DNA of 6,017 bases from Bacillota bacterium (GTDB lineage Bacteria; Bacillota_C; Negativicutes; Sporomusales; Sporomusaceae): contig JAEZQV010000186.1 of assembly GCA_023441125.1 (NCBI GenBank), forward strand, positions 1 through 6,017. The letters run 5' to 3'. The notes below the pieces were generated by a model. It did no database searches. It was not told where the DNA came from and saw only the letters and a program-made list of their open reading frames with translations. Shown piece by piece: positions 1-6,017 of the stretch (positions are counted from its first letter, which is position 1; each line of letters begins with the position of its first letter). The position numbers and the translations under genes were made by a program.

Positions 1-428
1 GTCTGGACGTGCTCAAACCGCATATCAAAGTAGAGGAGCAGGCGGAAAAATTCAAGGTAATTATTGGCGTTATCGAGGGAGATACCCATGATATCGGCAA
101 AAACCTGGTTAAGCTTATGCTGGAAACCGCGGGCTTTGACATTATTGACCTGGGACGCGACGTGGCGCCGCAGGCCTTCGTCGACAAAGCCCGGGCGGAG
201 GGGGCGGCGATGATCGCCATTGGCACCCTGATGACCACCACCATGGACGGCATGGGCGAAGTCATCAATATTTTAAAAAATGCTAATATCAGAGACCAGT
301 TTAAAGTCATTGTCGGCGGTGCGCCCATCTCGCAAAGTTTTGCCGACAAAATCGGCGCCGACGGCTATGCCGGCAACGCCGCCCAGGCTGTCAAACTGTC
401 CAAGGATTTGCTGGGAGTAGCAGAGTAA
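1..428 (+). CDS. Corrinoid (B12-binding) methyltransferase protein, MtmC/MtbC/MttC-like, 5'-truncated
   Basis: Partial gene. The frame is open from base 3 with no stop upstream, and 141 residues precede the TAA at 426-428. A GTG at base 9 could be read as a start but lies inside the domain, so the true start is outside the window. The visible part is a cobalamin-binding Rossmann-like domain. It has the base-off/His-on motif D-T-H-D-I-G-K (codons from base 81, the His being the lower axial cobalt ligand), a GTLMTTTM segment matching the S/T-x-L motif, and a GGAPIS turn near the C-terminus. Family members are about 210-220 residues, so roughly 75 residues, mainly the N-terminal helical cap domain, are missing. 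In this family the protein carries the methyl group between a substrate-specific methyltransferase and a second methyltransferase in the cytoplasm. The substrate cannot be told from this fragment. It is more diverged from the two downstream MtmC-like proteins than they are from each other, so it probably partners a different methyltransferase upstream. Confidence 0.9.
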   Translation, partial: LDVLKPHIKVEEQAEKFKVIIGVIEGDTHDIGKNLVKLMLETAGFDIIDLGRDVAPQAFVDKARAEGAAMIAIGTLMTTTMDGMGEVINILKNANIRDQFKVIVGGAPISQSFADKIGADGYAGNAAQAVKLSKDLLGVAE

Positions 429-448
429 CCCGCTGTGGTAATAAAAGC

Positions 449-458
449 AAAGGAGGGG
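449..458 (+). promoter_or_regulatory. Ribosome binding site fixing a GTG start
   Basis: AAAGGAGGGG lies 5 bases before the GTG at 464. It supports GTG rather than a later ATG as the start of the MtaA/MtbA-like gene. The strong Shine-Dalgarno match also suits a Firmicutes-type host. Confidence 0.75.
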
Positions 459-463
459 AGCTT

Positions 464-1486
464 GTGAGTGCATTTAGCCCCAAAGAGCGGTTAGTCAGGG
501 TTTTACACAAGCAGGAAGTAGACCGACCGCCGGTTATTTGTCCCGGCGGCATGATGAATTCAGCCATCGTGGATGTCATGAACAAGACCGGGCACACGCT
601 GCCGGCCGGGCATCATGACGCCGGCATCATGGCCGAATTGGCCCATGATGTGCATGTAAATACCGGTTTTGAAAACTTTGGCATACCGTTTTGCATGACC
701 GTGGAGGCTGAAGTGTTAGGCAGTGAAATCAATTATGGTTCACTTAAATGCGAGCCCAAAATTGAAAAAGAGGTTTTTCCCTCGGTTACGGCCGTAGAGT
801 TTAAAAATATGGGGGCCATGGCGCAAAACGCCCGGGTTAATACCATTGTGCAGGCCACCTATGCCTTAGCGCAAAAATATCCGGATGTGCCGGTGATTGG
901 CAACCTGACGGGGCCGATCAGCACGGCGGCTTCCCTGGTCGATCCCATGCGTTTTTTAAGAGAGCTAAGAAAAGATGCTGCCAATACGCATCGGGTTGTC
1001 GATTATGTAAGCAATCACTTAATTGAGCTGGCGAAGCTGATGATTGACAATGGTGCAACGCTGATCTCCATCGCCGATCCTACCGCGACCGGCGAAATTC
1101 TGGGGCCCAAACTATTCAGTGATTTTGCCGTAAGGTATATCAACAAAGTGGTGGCTGCCGTCCATGCCCTGGATACCCCGGTGATTGTTCATATTTGCGG
1201 CAATGTCAATGCCGTCAAGTCCCATGTGGCCGCTATCCGGGCGGATGCCATCAGCACCGATGCCATGGTTAGCCTGAAATTGCTCAAAGCAGAGTACCCG
1301 CAGCTAACGACCATGGGTAACCTAAGTACATTTCTGCTGGAACTGGGCGAGGAAAAGGCTGTTTCCCAGCATGCCCGGCGGCTTGTTCAGGACGGTATTG
1401 ATATCATCGCCCCGGCTTGCGGTCTTGGTACAGCCACCCCGTTGCCAAACATAGTTGCCATGACGCAAACAGTAAAGGGGAACTAA
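464..1486 (+). CDS. MtaA/MtbA-family methylcorrinoid methyltransferase (uroporphyrinogen decarboxylase fold)
   Basis: 340 residues, the usual size for the MtaA/MtbA/CmuA-type family. The start is GTG at 464, preceded by a strong ribosome binding site. The N-terminal segment (PKERLVRVLHKQEVDRPPV, about residues 6-24) is typical of the uroporphyrinogen-decarboxylase-like fold. The zinc-binding signature is visible as H243-x-C245 (in VHICGN) and C319 (in APACG), the ligands that activate the acceptor thiol in MtaA and MtbA. In methanogens these enzymes move the methyl group from the methyl-Co(III) corrinoid protein to coenzyme M. Bacterial homologues next to corrinoid proteins, for example in acetogens, are thought to use tetrahydrofolate instead. 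The acceptor cannot be decided from sequence alone; a bacterial host makes tetrahydrofolate more likely. It sits 35 bases after a corrinoid protein gene and 3 bases before the activase gene, so it is almost certainly co-transcribed. Family assignment is firm and acceptor assignment is inference. Confidence 0.88.
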   Translation: MSAFSPKERLVRVLHKQEVDRPPVICPGGMMNSAIVDVMNKTGHTLPAGHHDAGIMAELAHDVHVNTGFENFGIPFCMTVEAEVLGSEINYGSLKCEPKIEKEVFPSVTAVEFKNMGAMAQNARVNTIVQATYALAQKYPDVPVIGNLTGPISTAASLVDPMRFLRELRKDAANTHRVVDYVSNHLIELAKLMIDNGATLISIADPTATGEILGPKLFSDFAVRYINKVVAAVHALDTPVIVHICGNVNAVKSHVAAIRADAISTDAMVSLKLLKAEYPQLTTMGNLSTFLLELGEEKAVSQHARRLVQDGIDIIAPACGLGTATPLPNIVAMTQTVKGN

Positions 1487-1489
1487 ACG

Positions 1490-3160
1490 ATGGTAAAGAT
1501 TACTTTTGTAGAAAAAGGTATTGTCGCCGAAGTGCCTGCCGGTACTACTATTCTGGCGGCAGCGCGTAAAGTTGGGGTGATGATTGAGTCTCCCTGCAGC
1601 GCGGAAGGTACCTGCGGCAAGTGCAAGGTCAGAGTCAGCCCCCGGCAGCTTGCCTGTCTGCAACAAGCGGGGGACCATCAGCTTTCCCAGGAGGAGGCAG
1701 CCACCGGCTTGGTGCTGGCCTGTCAGGCCAAAGCCATCGGCGATGTGGCTGTTGAGGAGATTGCCAACAATCAGAATAAGACATTAAAAATTCTGGACCA
1801 TGGGGAAAGCTTTGTCATTCAGATCAACAGTTTTATTACAAAAGAGTATGACGGCCGGGCGAAAACAATAGTCTATGCCGGCGGCAGGGTCATTGGTGAG
1901 GAAGCGGGCGACACGGCCGGACTGAATTACGGGGTGGTAGTGGATATTGGCACAACTACCGTTGTGGCGTCGCTGGTAGATATCGCTACCGGCCATGAGC
2001 TGGCGGCGGTAGCGGCGCTCAATCCGCAAAGCCTGCAGGCGCAGGATGTACTTTCCCGAATAAAATTTGCCTCCGGTGAACAGGGCCTGAAGAAAATGTA
2101 TGGCGATATTATCAGGGAAATCAACCGGATGGTTGCCGAGCTTGCCCAGCAAACCGGCGTGCGTCCGGAAAATATTTATGAGGTTATTTTCAGCGGCAAC
2201 ACCTGCATGCTTCATTTGGCAGCCAATGTCAATCCCTATTCGCTGGGCAAATATCCCTATGAGCCGCAAATCCGGGGCGGCAGCCATCTCAGCGCAGTTA
2301 CGCACCGGCTGAATATCAGCCGCTTTGGCCTAATCTATCTGCCGCCGATTATTTCAGCCTATGTCGGTCCGGATATCACCTCGGGCGTGTTGGCGTCAAG
2401 ACTGCAGGACCGCCAGGGCGTTACCCTGTTTGTCGATATTGGCACCAACGGCGAGATGGTAATCAGCGCAGACGGCCGGCTGTCGGCAACCTCGACCGCC
2501 GCTGGCCCGGCCTTTGAAGGCATGAATATTACCCATGGCATGCGGGCGGCCAACGGGGCTATCGAATTGTTTGATATCGAAGCGGACGGCAGCATTACCG
2601 TTAAGACCATTGGCGAAGCCAAACCGGTTGGTATTTGCGGCAGCGGGCTTTTAGACATTGTCGGCGAACTGGTAGCTCATCAGGTCATTGGCAAAAACGG
2701 CAAGTTCGTTAACCCGGAAACGGCGGCGCTGCAACCTGAACTAAAGCAGCGGCTGGTACGGCAGGACGGCAAGCTGGTCTTCAAAGTGGCCGAAGGCGTA
2801 TTTCTCACCCAGAAAGACGTTCGCCAGGTGCAACTGGCCAAAGGCGCAGTCCGGTCCGGGATTGAGTTCTTGCTGAAGAGCAAAGGCGTTCAGGCCGGGC
2901 AGGTTGATAAGGTATTGATTGCCGGCTCCTTCGGCTATCATCTCCGGGCCAAAAGTCTGATCAATATTGGTTTATTGCCGGAGGCTTTTGACGGCAAAAT
3001 TGATTTTATCGGCAATACCTCCAAGTCCGGTGGGCGGGCCTTTTTGCTGAATACTGCCTACCGGCGGGAAATGGAAGCCCTGGTGGGCGGCATTGAAGAG
3101 GTTGAACTGGCCAATCATGAGGACTTCGACAAAGTTTTTGTAGCCTGTCTGGGCTTTTAA
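1490..3160 (+). CDS. RACo-like corrinoid reductive activase (2Fe-2S plus ASKHA ATPase)
   Basis: 556 residues, starting at ATG only 3 bases after the previous stop, with an AAAGGGGAA ribosome binding site inside the end of the upstream gene. Residues 1 to about 95 are a plant-type 2Fe-2S ferredoxin domain with cysteines C36, C42, C45 and C78 (C-x5-C-x2-C...C). A short linker (about 96-145) follows, then the RACo middle and ASKHA-type ATPase regions. Visible nucleotide-binding motifs are VVDIGTTT (150-157), LFVDIGTNGEM (313-323), GICGSG (381-386) and IAGSFG (477-482). RACo-type proteins use ATP to drive low-potential electron transfer that returns inactive Co(II) corrinoid to the active Co(I) state. 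The methanogen counterpart RamA instead carries C-terminal 4Fe-4S clusters, which are absent here: the C-terminus ends in VACLGF with no CxxCxxC pattern. It probably services all corrinoid proteins in the cluster. It looks somewhat shorter than the Carboxydothermus RACo (about 630 residues from memory), with a compact linker. Confidence 0.9.
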   Translation: MVKITFVEKGIVAEVPAGTTILAAARKVGVMIESPCSAEGTCGKCKVRVSPRQLACLQQAGDHQLSQEEAATGLVLACQAKAIGDVAVEEIANNQNKTLKILDHGESFVIQINSFITKEYDGRAKTIVYAGGRVIGEEAGDTAGLNYGVVVDIGTTTVVASLVDIATGHELAAVAALNPQSLQAQDVLSRIKFASGEQGLKKMYGDIIREINRMVAELAQQTGVRPENIYEVIFSGNTCMLHLAANVNPYSLGKYPYEPQIRGGSHLSAVTHRLNISRFGLIYLPPIISAYVGPDITSGVLASRLQDRQGVTLFVDIGTNGEMVISADGRLSATSTAAGPAFEGMNITHGMRAANGAIELFDIEADGSITVKTIGEAKPVGICGSGLLDIVGELVAHQVIGKNGKFVNPETAALQPELKQRLVRQDGKLVFKVAEGVFLTQKDVRQVQLAKGAVRSGIEFLLKSKGVQAGQVDKVLIAGSFGYHLRAKSLINIGLLPEAFDGKIDFIGNTSKSGGRAFLLNTAYRREMEALVGGIEEVELANHEDFDKVFVACLGF

Positions 3161-3193
3161 ATCGCGGCAGAACTAACCGACGGAGGCAGGGAT

Positions 3194-3868
3194 ATGAGCC
3201 GACGCAAAATTTTGGAGAAACTCCGCAAAGCAGTTGAACAAATGGAGGCGCCTTTGGCGGAAAAAGCCGCCAGAGAGGCAGTGGCTGCCGGCCTTGATCC
3301 GGTTGTGGCCATCAATGAAGGCTTGGCGGCCGGCATGAAAAGAGTAAGTGAGCTGTTTGACGAGGGGGAGGTGTTTGTTCCTCATCTGCTGGTAGCGGCT
3401 GAAGCTTTCGAAACCGGCGTGGCCATCCTGACCGAGTCCATGTCCCGGGAGACCAGGGAACAGGCTTCGCAGGGCAGAGTGCTTATCCACACCGTTCAGG
3501 GCGATATTCATGATATCGGCAAAAATATTGTGAAGACCATGCTGTCGGCGAGCGGTTTCGAGGTCATTGATTTAGGCCGGGATGTGCCGGTGGAGACAGT
3601 GGCTGCCAAGGCCCGGGAACTTAAGGTGGATATTATCGCCGGGGCGGCGCTGATGACCACCACGATGCCGGCGCAGCGGGAGCTTGTCGAGTGTCTTGAG
3701 GACCAGGGCATTCGCCGGCAATTTAAACTGCTGTTCGGCGGTACGCCGGTATCGGATGAATGGGTCAGGCGGATCGGGGCGGACGGCTATGCCGACAGCG
3801 CCTCGGCGGCTATTGAAGTGGCAAGACGGCTCATGGCCGAAAAAAAGGCAAAAATTGTTCTTGACTAA
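3194..3868 (+). CDS. mtmC: Corrinoid protein, MtmC-like, first of tandem pair
   Basis: 224 residues, complete. ATG at 3194 follows the ribosome binding site CGGAGGCAGG. Residues 1 to about 90 form the helical cap domain (B12-binding_2 type, with AAGLDPVVAINEGLAAGM at about 31-48 and LFDEGEVFVPHLL at 54-66). Residues about 95-215 form the Rossmann-like cobalamin domain. Seen directly: GDIHDIGK at 103-110 with H106 as the expected axial cobalt ligand, AALMTTTMPAQ at 151-161 (S/T-x-L region), and FGGTPVS at 181-187 near the dimethylbenzimidazole pocket. In the family it accepts a methyl group from MtmB and passes it to the MtbA-type enzyme. The MtmC label rests on the mtmB gene two positions downstream and on general similarity; trimethylamine and dimethylamine corrinoid proteins are close relatives. 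The C-terminus ends in a lysine-rich tail (EKKAKIVLD) missing from its paralogue. Confidence 0.88.
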   Translation: MSRRKILEKLRKAVEQMEAPLAEKAAREAVAAGLDPVVAINEGLAAGMKRVSELFDEGEVFVPHLLVAAEAFETGVAILTESMSRETREQASQGRVLIHTVQGDIHDIGKNIVKTMLSASGFEVIDLGRDVPVETVAAKARELKVDIIAGAALMTTTMPAQRELVECLEDQGIRRQFKLLFGGTPVSDEWVRRIGADGYADSASAAIEVARRLMAEKKAKIVLD

Positions 3869-3942
3869 GTCATTCCCAAAAGTTTTCAAATAGATAAAAG
3901 TATGGACAACACGAATGGAAACTGCAAATGGGATGGAAAAAC

Positions 3943-3951
3943 AGGAGGTGA
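3943..3951 (+). promoter_or_regulatory. Ribosome binding site that decides the start of the second corrinoid gene
   Basis: AGGAGGTGA is a near-perfect Shine-Dalgarno sequence 5 bases before the ATG at 3957. The in-frame ATG at 3915 has no comparable site and would add 14 residues that do not resemble the start of the paralogue. The start is therefore placed at 3957. Confidence 0.85.
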
Positions 3952-3956
3952 ACCCC

Positions 3957-4622
3957 ATGAGAGAAGAGGAAGAAAAAATTCTGGCAAAGCTGAAAACCGC
4001 GGTGGAAGAAATGGAGAGCGAAATGGCGGAAGCAGCGGCGCGAGAGGCGCTGGCCGCAGGCTTAGACCCCATCGTGGCCATCAACGACGGTCTGGCCGCC
4101 GGCATGCAGACTATGAGCAACCTGTTTGACGAGGGCGAAGTATTTGTGCCCCAACTGGTGGTGGCGGCCGATGCCTTTGAAGCGGCGGTGGCCATCCTGA
4201 CCGGTTCCATGTCGGACGAAGACAAAACCAAGGCCTCCAAGGGCAAGGTGCTCTTGCATACTGTCCAGGGAGACATTCATGACATTGGCAAAAATATTGT
4301 CAAAACCATGCTGGCAGCCAGCGGCTTCGAAGTCATCGACCTGGGACGGGATGTAGCCGTGGAGGAAGTGGTGGTCCAGGCCAAGGCCCACCGGGTGGAT
4401 ATCATTGCCGGGGCGGCGCTGATGACCACCACCATGCCGGCCCAGCGGGACATCGTCAACCTGCTCAAGGAAGAAGGCATCCGCGAACAGTTTAAATGTT
4501 TGTTCGGCGGGGCGCCGGTATCAGCCGCATGGGTGGCCAAAATCGGCGGCGACGCCTATGCCGAAACGGCCTCGGCCGCGGTGGAGCAGGCAAAAATCTT
4601 AGTAGCTGAACTACGGGGGTGA
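3957..4622 (+). CDS. mtmC: Corrinoid protein, MtmC-like, second of tandem pair
   Basis: 221 residues from ATG 3957, ending with TGA. The domain order matches the preceding gene: helical cap (about residues 5-92, including AAGLDPIVAINDGLAAGM and LFDEGEVFVPQL), then the cobalamin-binding domain. GDIHDIGK is at 105-112 with H108 as the expected axial ligand, followed by AALMTTTMPAQ (153-163) and FGGAPVS (183-189). By eye roughly two thirds of residues are identical to the upstream paralogue, and the B12-contact segments are almost unchanged. It ends 7 bases before the mtmB start, whose ribosome binding site overlaps its stop codon, so it is the most direct candidate for the MtmB partner. An 88-base gap separates it from the first copy, the longest intergenic space here, with no clear terminator or promoter. 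Family assignment is firm; specificity for monomethylamine is inferred from the mtmB linkage. Confidence 0.9.
   Translation: MREEEEKILAKLKTAVEEMESEMAEAAAREALAAGLDPIVAINDGLAAGMQTMSNLFDEGEVFVPQLVVAADAFEAAVAILTGSMSDEDKTKASKGKVLLHTVQGDIHDIGKNIVKTMLAASGFEVIDLGRDVAVEEVVVQAKAHRVDIIAGAALMTTTMPAQRDIVNLLKEEGIREQFKCLFGGAPVSAAWVAKIGGDAYAETASAAVEQAKILVAELRG
4614..4622 (+). promoter_or_regulatory. Ribosome binding site of mtmB overlapping the mtmC stop
   Basis: GGGGGTGA, ending in the TGA stop of the upstream corrinoid gene, sits 7 bases before the ATG at 4630. This arrangement suggests translational coupling between the corrinoid protein and MtmB. Confidence 0.6.
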
Positions 4623-4629
4623 AAAGCAC

Positions 4630-6017
4630 ATGGCCATAGCCAAAGCGTTAACGGTATTTGATATCTATGAACGGGCCAAAACCGGCCCGAAGGTAGACGA
4701 AAAAGAATGGGATTTTAAAATCATCCCGCAGACCGCCAGCAGGCTGAAGAACAAATACAACATCAAAATGGACAAAAAACAAATCATTCCGACCGACCCG
4801 GCACTCATCAACAACCTGTTTCAAGCCGGGCTGGAAATGCTGGTCGAGTGCGGCGTATACTGCATCGACACCAATAAAGTCATCAAATACAGTGAAGACG
4901 AAGTCTGGGCCTCAATCAAGGCAGCGCCCAAACGCGTCATCTACGGGGAAGGCAAACAAGCCCGGGAACTGGCGTGCCGCAGCTACAAAGACAAAAGGCC
5001 GCCGCTGATTCAGGGCGGACCGACCGGCGCGCCGTGTTCTGAGGAACACTTCCTGGCCATCCATCAATCCTATGCCCAGGAACCGCTGGTGGACACCATT
5101 GTCGACGGCGTCCTGCAGACCATCAAAGGTCATGACCCGGTGCCGCAGAGCCCGTGGGAAATCGCGGCCGTCAAGTCGGAAGCCATCCTGGTGAGAGCGG
5201 CGCAGGACCGGGCCGGGCGAACCGGCATGGGCCTCTAGGGGAATGAAACCTCCCTGTCCCCCGCCGGCGTAATTGCCGCCGACTTTCCCGGGGGAATGAG
5301 GCCGTCTGACAGCCATGAAGTATCCCAGCTGAATGAGCTGAAAATCGATGTAGGTGCATTGGTTTTCACCGCGCATTATGTACTGGCTGGCAATACCATC
5401 ATGTGCGAACAGATGCCAATCTACGGCGGCTACGCCGGTGGGCTGGAAGAGACCACCATCGTGGACGTAGCCACCACCATCAACTCCTTTGTCATGACCC
5501 AGGCCACCTGGCATTTGGACGGCCCGGTGCATGTGCGGTGGGGCATAACGACAGCCAGAGAGGCTCTGGCGGTAGCGGGGCACGCCGCCATGGCGATTGA
5601 AGCCAACACCGATCTGATGCTGGGGAACCAATACTATACCCTGGCGGGGCCGTGCACCGTCATGTGCCTGCTGGAAACGGCGGCGCAGGCCATAACCGAT
5701 ACGGCGAGCGGCCGGGAAGTACTGTCCGGGGTGGCAGCCAGCAAAGGGGTGGCCACTAATTACACGACCGGGCTGGAAGCGCGGCTGATGGCCGAAGTAG
5801 CGTATGCGGTGGCGGGTCTGGCGACCGAAAGGGTCAATGAAATCCTGGATAAACTGGTGGGGCTGTATGAGAAGGATTACAAGACGGCGCCCAAGGGCAA
5901 ACCGTTTGAAGAATGCTATGATGTGGCCAAACTGGTGCCGACGCCGGAATACCTGGCGGTCTATGATGAGGCGGTTAAGATTCTGACGGATTTGGGTCTC
6001 GATTACTGGTCCAAAAA
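4630..6017 (+). CDS. mtmB: Monomethylamine:corrinoid methyltransferase MtmB, pyrrolysine-containing, 3' end cut by window
   Basis: One frame runs from ATG 4630 to the window end (462 full codons plus 2 bases), interrupted only by TAG at codon 203. MtmB of Methanosarcina barkeri is 458 residues with pyrrolysine at 202, so both length and position fit. Family sequence lies on both sides of the TAG: before it QGGPTGAP, VDTIVDGV and GRTGMGL; after it GNETSLSP, DSHEVSQLNELKID, EQMPIYGGYAGG, HLDGPVH, GNQYY and TDTASGRE. With pyrrolysine counted, E230, E260, Q334 and Y336 line up by motif with E229, E259, Q333 and Y335 around the pyrrolysine in the M. barkeri structure (recalled, not computed). The enzyme, a TIM barrel, transfers the methyl of monomethylamine to the Co(I) corrinoid of MtmC, releasing ammonia. 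If TAG were read as stop, a 202-residue fragment lacking half the barrel would result. The frame ends in LGLDYWSK, near the family C-terminus, so only a few codons are probably missing. Confidence 0.95.
5236..5238 (+). other. In-frame amber codon TAG encoding pyrrolysine (Pyl203 of MtmB)
   Basis: The TAG falls between GRTGMGL and GNETSLS, exactly where M. barkeri MtmB has pyrrolysine (GRPGMGV-Pyl-GPETSLS, from memory). Downstream, 259 codons stay open in the same frame and keep the family's motifs, so this is a sense codon and not a nonsense mutation. Decoding needs an amber-suppressing tRNA-Pyl and pyrrolysyl-tRNA synthetase, which are not in this window. Confidence 0.93.
5236..5261 (+). promoter_or_regulatory. 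Possible PYLIS-like stem-loop at the pyrrolysine codon
   Basis: Two mutually exclusive short hairpins can form just after the TAG. One pairs AGGGG (5237-5241) with TCCCT (5251-5255) around a 9-base loop, including one G-U pair. The other pairs GGGGA (5238-5242) with TCCCC (5257-5261) around a 14-base loop. A stem-loop called PYLIS was proposed directly after the UAG in methanogen mtmB mRNA, though later work showed it is not strictly required. The stems here are short and the bases also encode a conserved peptide, so this is tentative. Confidence 0.3.

Noticed and set aside
3861..3896. Possible promoter between the two corrinoid genes (TTGACT at 3861 and TAGATA at 3891)
   Set aside because: The spacing is 24 bases, well beyond the usual 16-18, and the first element overlaps the end of the coding sequence. 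I see no clear alternative pair or terminator in the gap.
3915..3956. An extended start for the second corrinoid protein at ATG 3915
   Set aside because: It has no good ribosome binding site and adds 14 residues unlike the paralogue's N-terminus; the ATG at 3957 has a near-perfect Shine-Dalgarno sequence.
3572..4276. Long minus-strand open frame of 234 codons
   Set aside because: It lies antisense across two well-supported corrinoid genes and its translation shows no recognisable family; it is a by-product of GC-rich codon use.
4630..5238. A 202-residue complete protein ending at the TAG, or an mtmB pseudogene with a nonsense mutation
   Set aside because: The frame stays open and conserved through the family's C-terminal half, and the TAG is exactly at the known pyrrolysine position, so it is read as a sense codon.
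4912..5631. Long minus-strand open frame of 239 codons
   Set aside because: It is antisense to mtmB, with no recognisable motifs and no convincing ribosome binding site.
5299..6017. A separate gene starting at the in-frame ATG at 5299 after the TAG
   Set aside because: There is no suitable ribosome binding site, and the start would fall inside a conserved MtmB segment. The simpler reading is one read-through gene.

Overview
This window is part of a methylamine-utilisation (corrinoid methyltransferase) gene cluster, with every gene on the + strand. The organism is most likely an anaerobic, methylotrophic Gram-positive-type bacterium, such as an acetogen or relative in the Clostridia/Negativicutes. 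Three things point this way: strong AGGAGG-like ribosome binding sites, a RACo-type corrinoid activase with an N-terminal 2Fe-2S domain (methanogens use RamA, which has C-terminal 4Fe-4S clusters), and a pyrrolysine-type methyltransferase. This placement is inference; no rRNA or other taxonomic marker is present.

Layout. 1-428: C-terminal two thirds of a corrinoid (B12-binding) protein whose start lies upstream of the window. 464-1486: MtaA/MtbA-family methylcorrinoid methyltransferase (uroporphyrinogen decarboxylase fold) with a His-X-Cys...Cys zinc site. 1490-3160: RACo-like ATP-dependent corrinoid reductive activase. 3194-3868 and 3957-4622: two tandem paralogous MtmC-like corrinoid proteins. 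4630 to the window end: MtmB, monomethylamine:corrinoid methyltransferase, read through an in-frame amber codon (TAG, 5236-5238) that encodes pyrrolysine. The gene is cut by the window end close to its expected C-terminus. No intergenic gap exceeds about 90 bases.

How the genes work together. MtmB uses its pyrrolysine to present monomethylamine to the Co(I) corrinoid of an MtmC protein, giving methyl-Co(III) and ammonia. The MtaA/MtbA-like enzyme then moves the methyl group from the corrinoid protein to a thiol (coenzyme M) or, more likely in a bacterium, to tetrahydrofolate, feeding the Wood-Ljungdahl methyl branch. The RACo-like protein re-reduces corrinoid that has been oxidised to Co(II). 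The first, partial corrinoid protein probably serves another methyltransferase encoded upstream.

The key observation is the pyrrolysine codon. A standard bacterial gene caller would end this gene at 202 residues and miss or misname the rest. The frame stays open for 259 codons after the TAG and continues the MtmB family sequence without interruption. All five other genes stop with TAA or TGA, never TAG. The pylT/pylS/pylBCD genes needed to make and charge pyrrolysine are not in this window.
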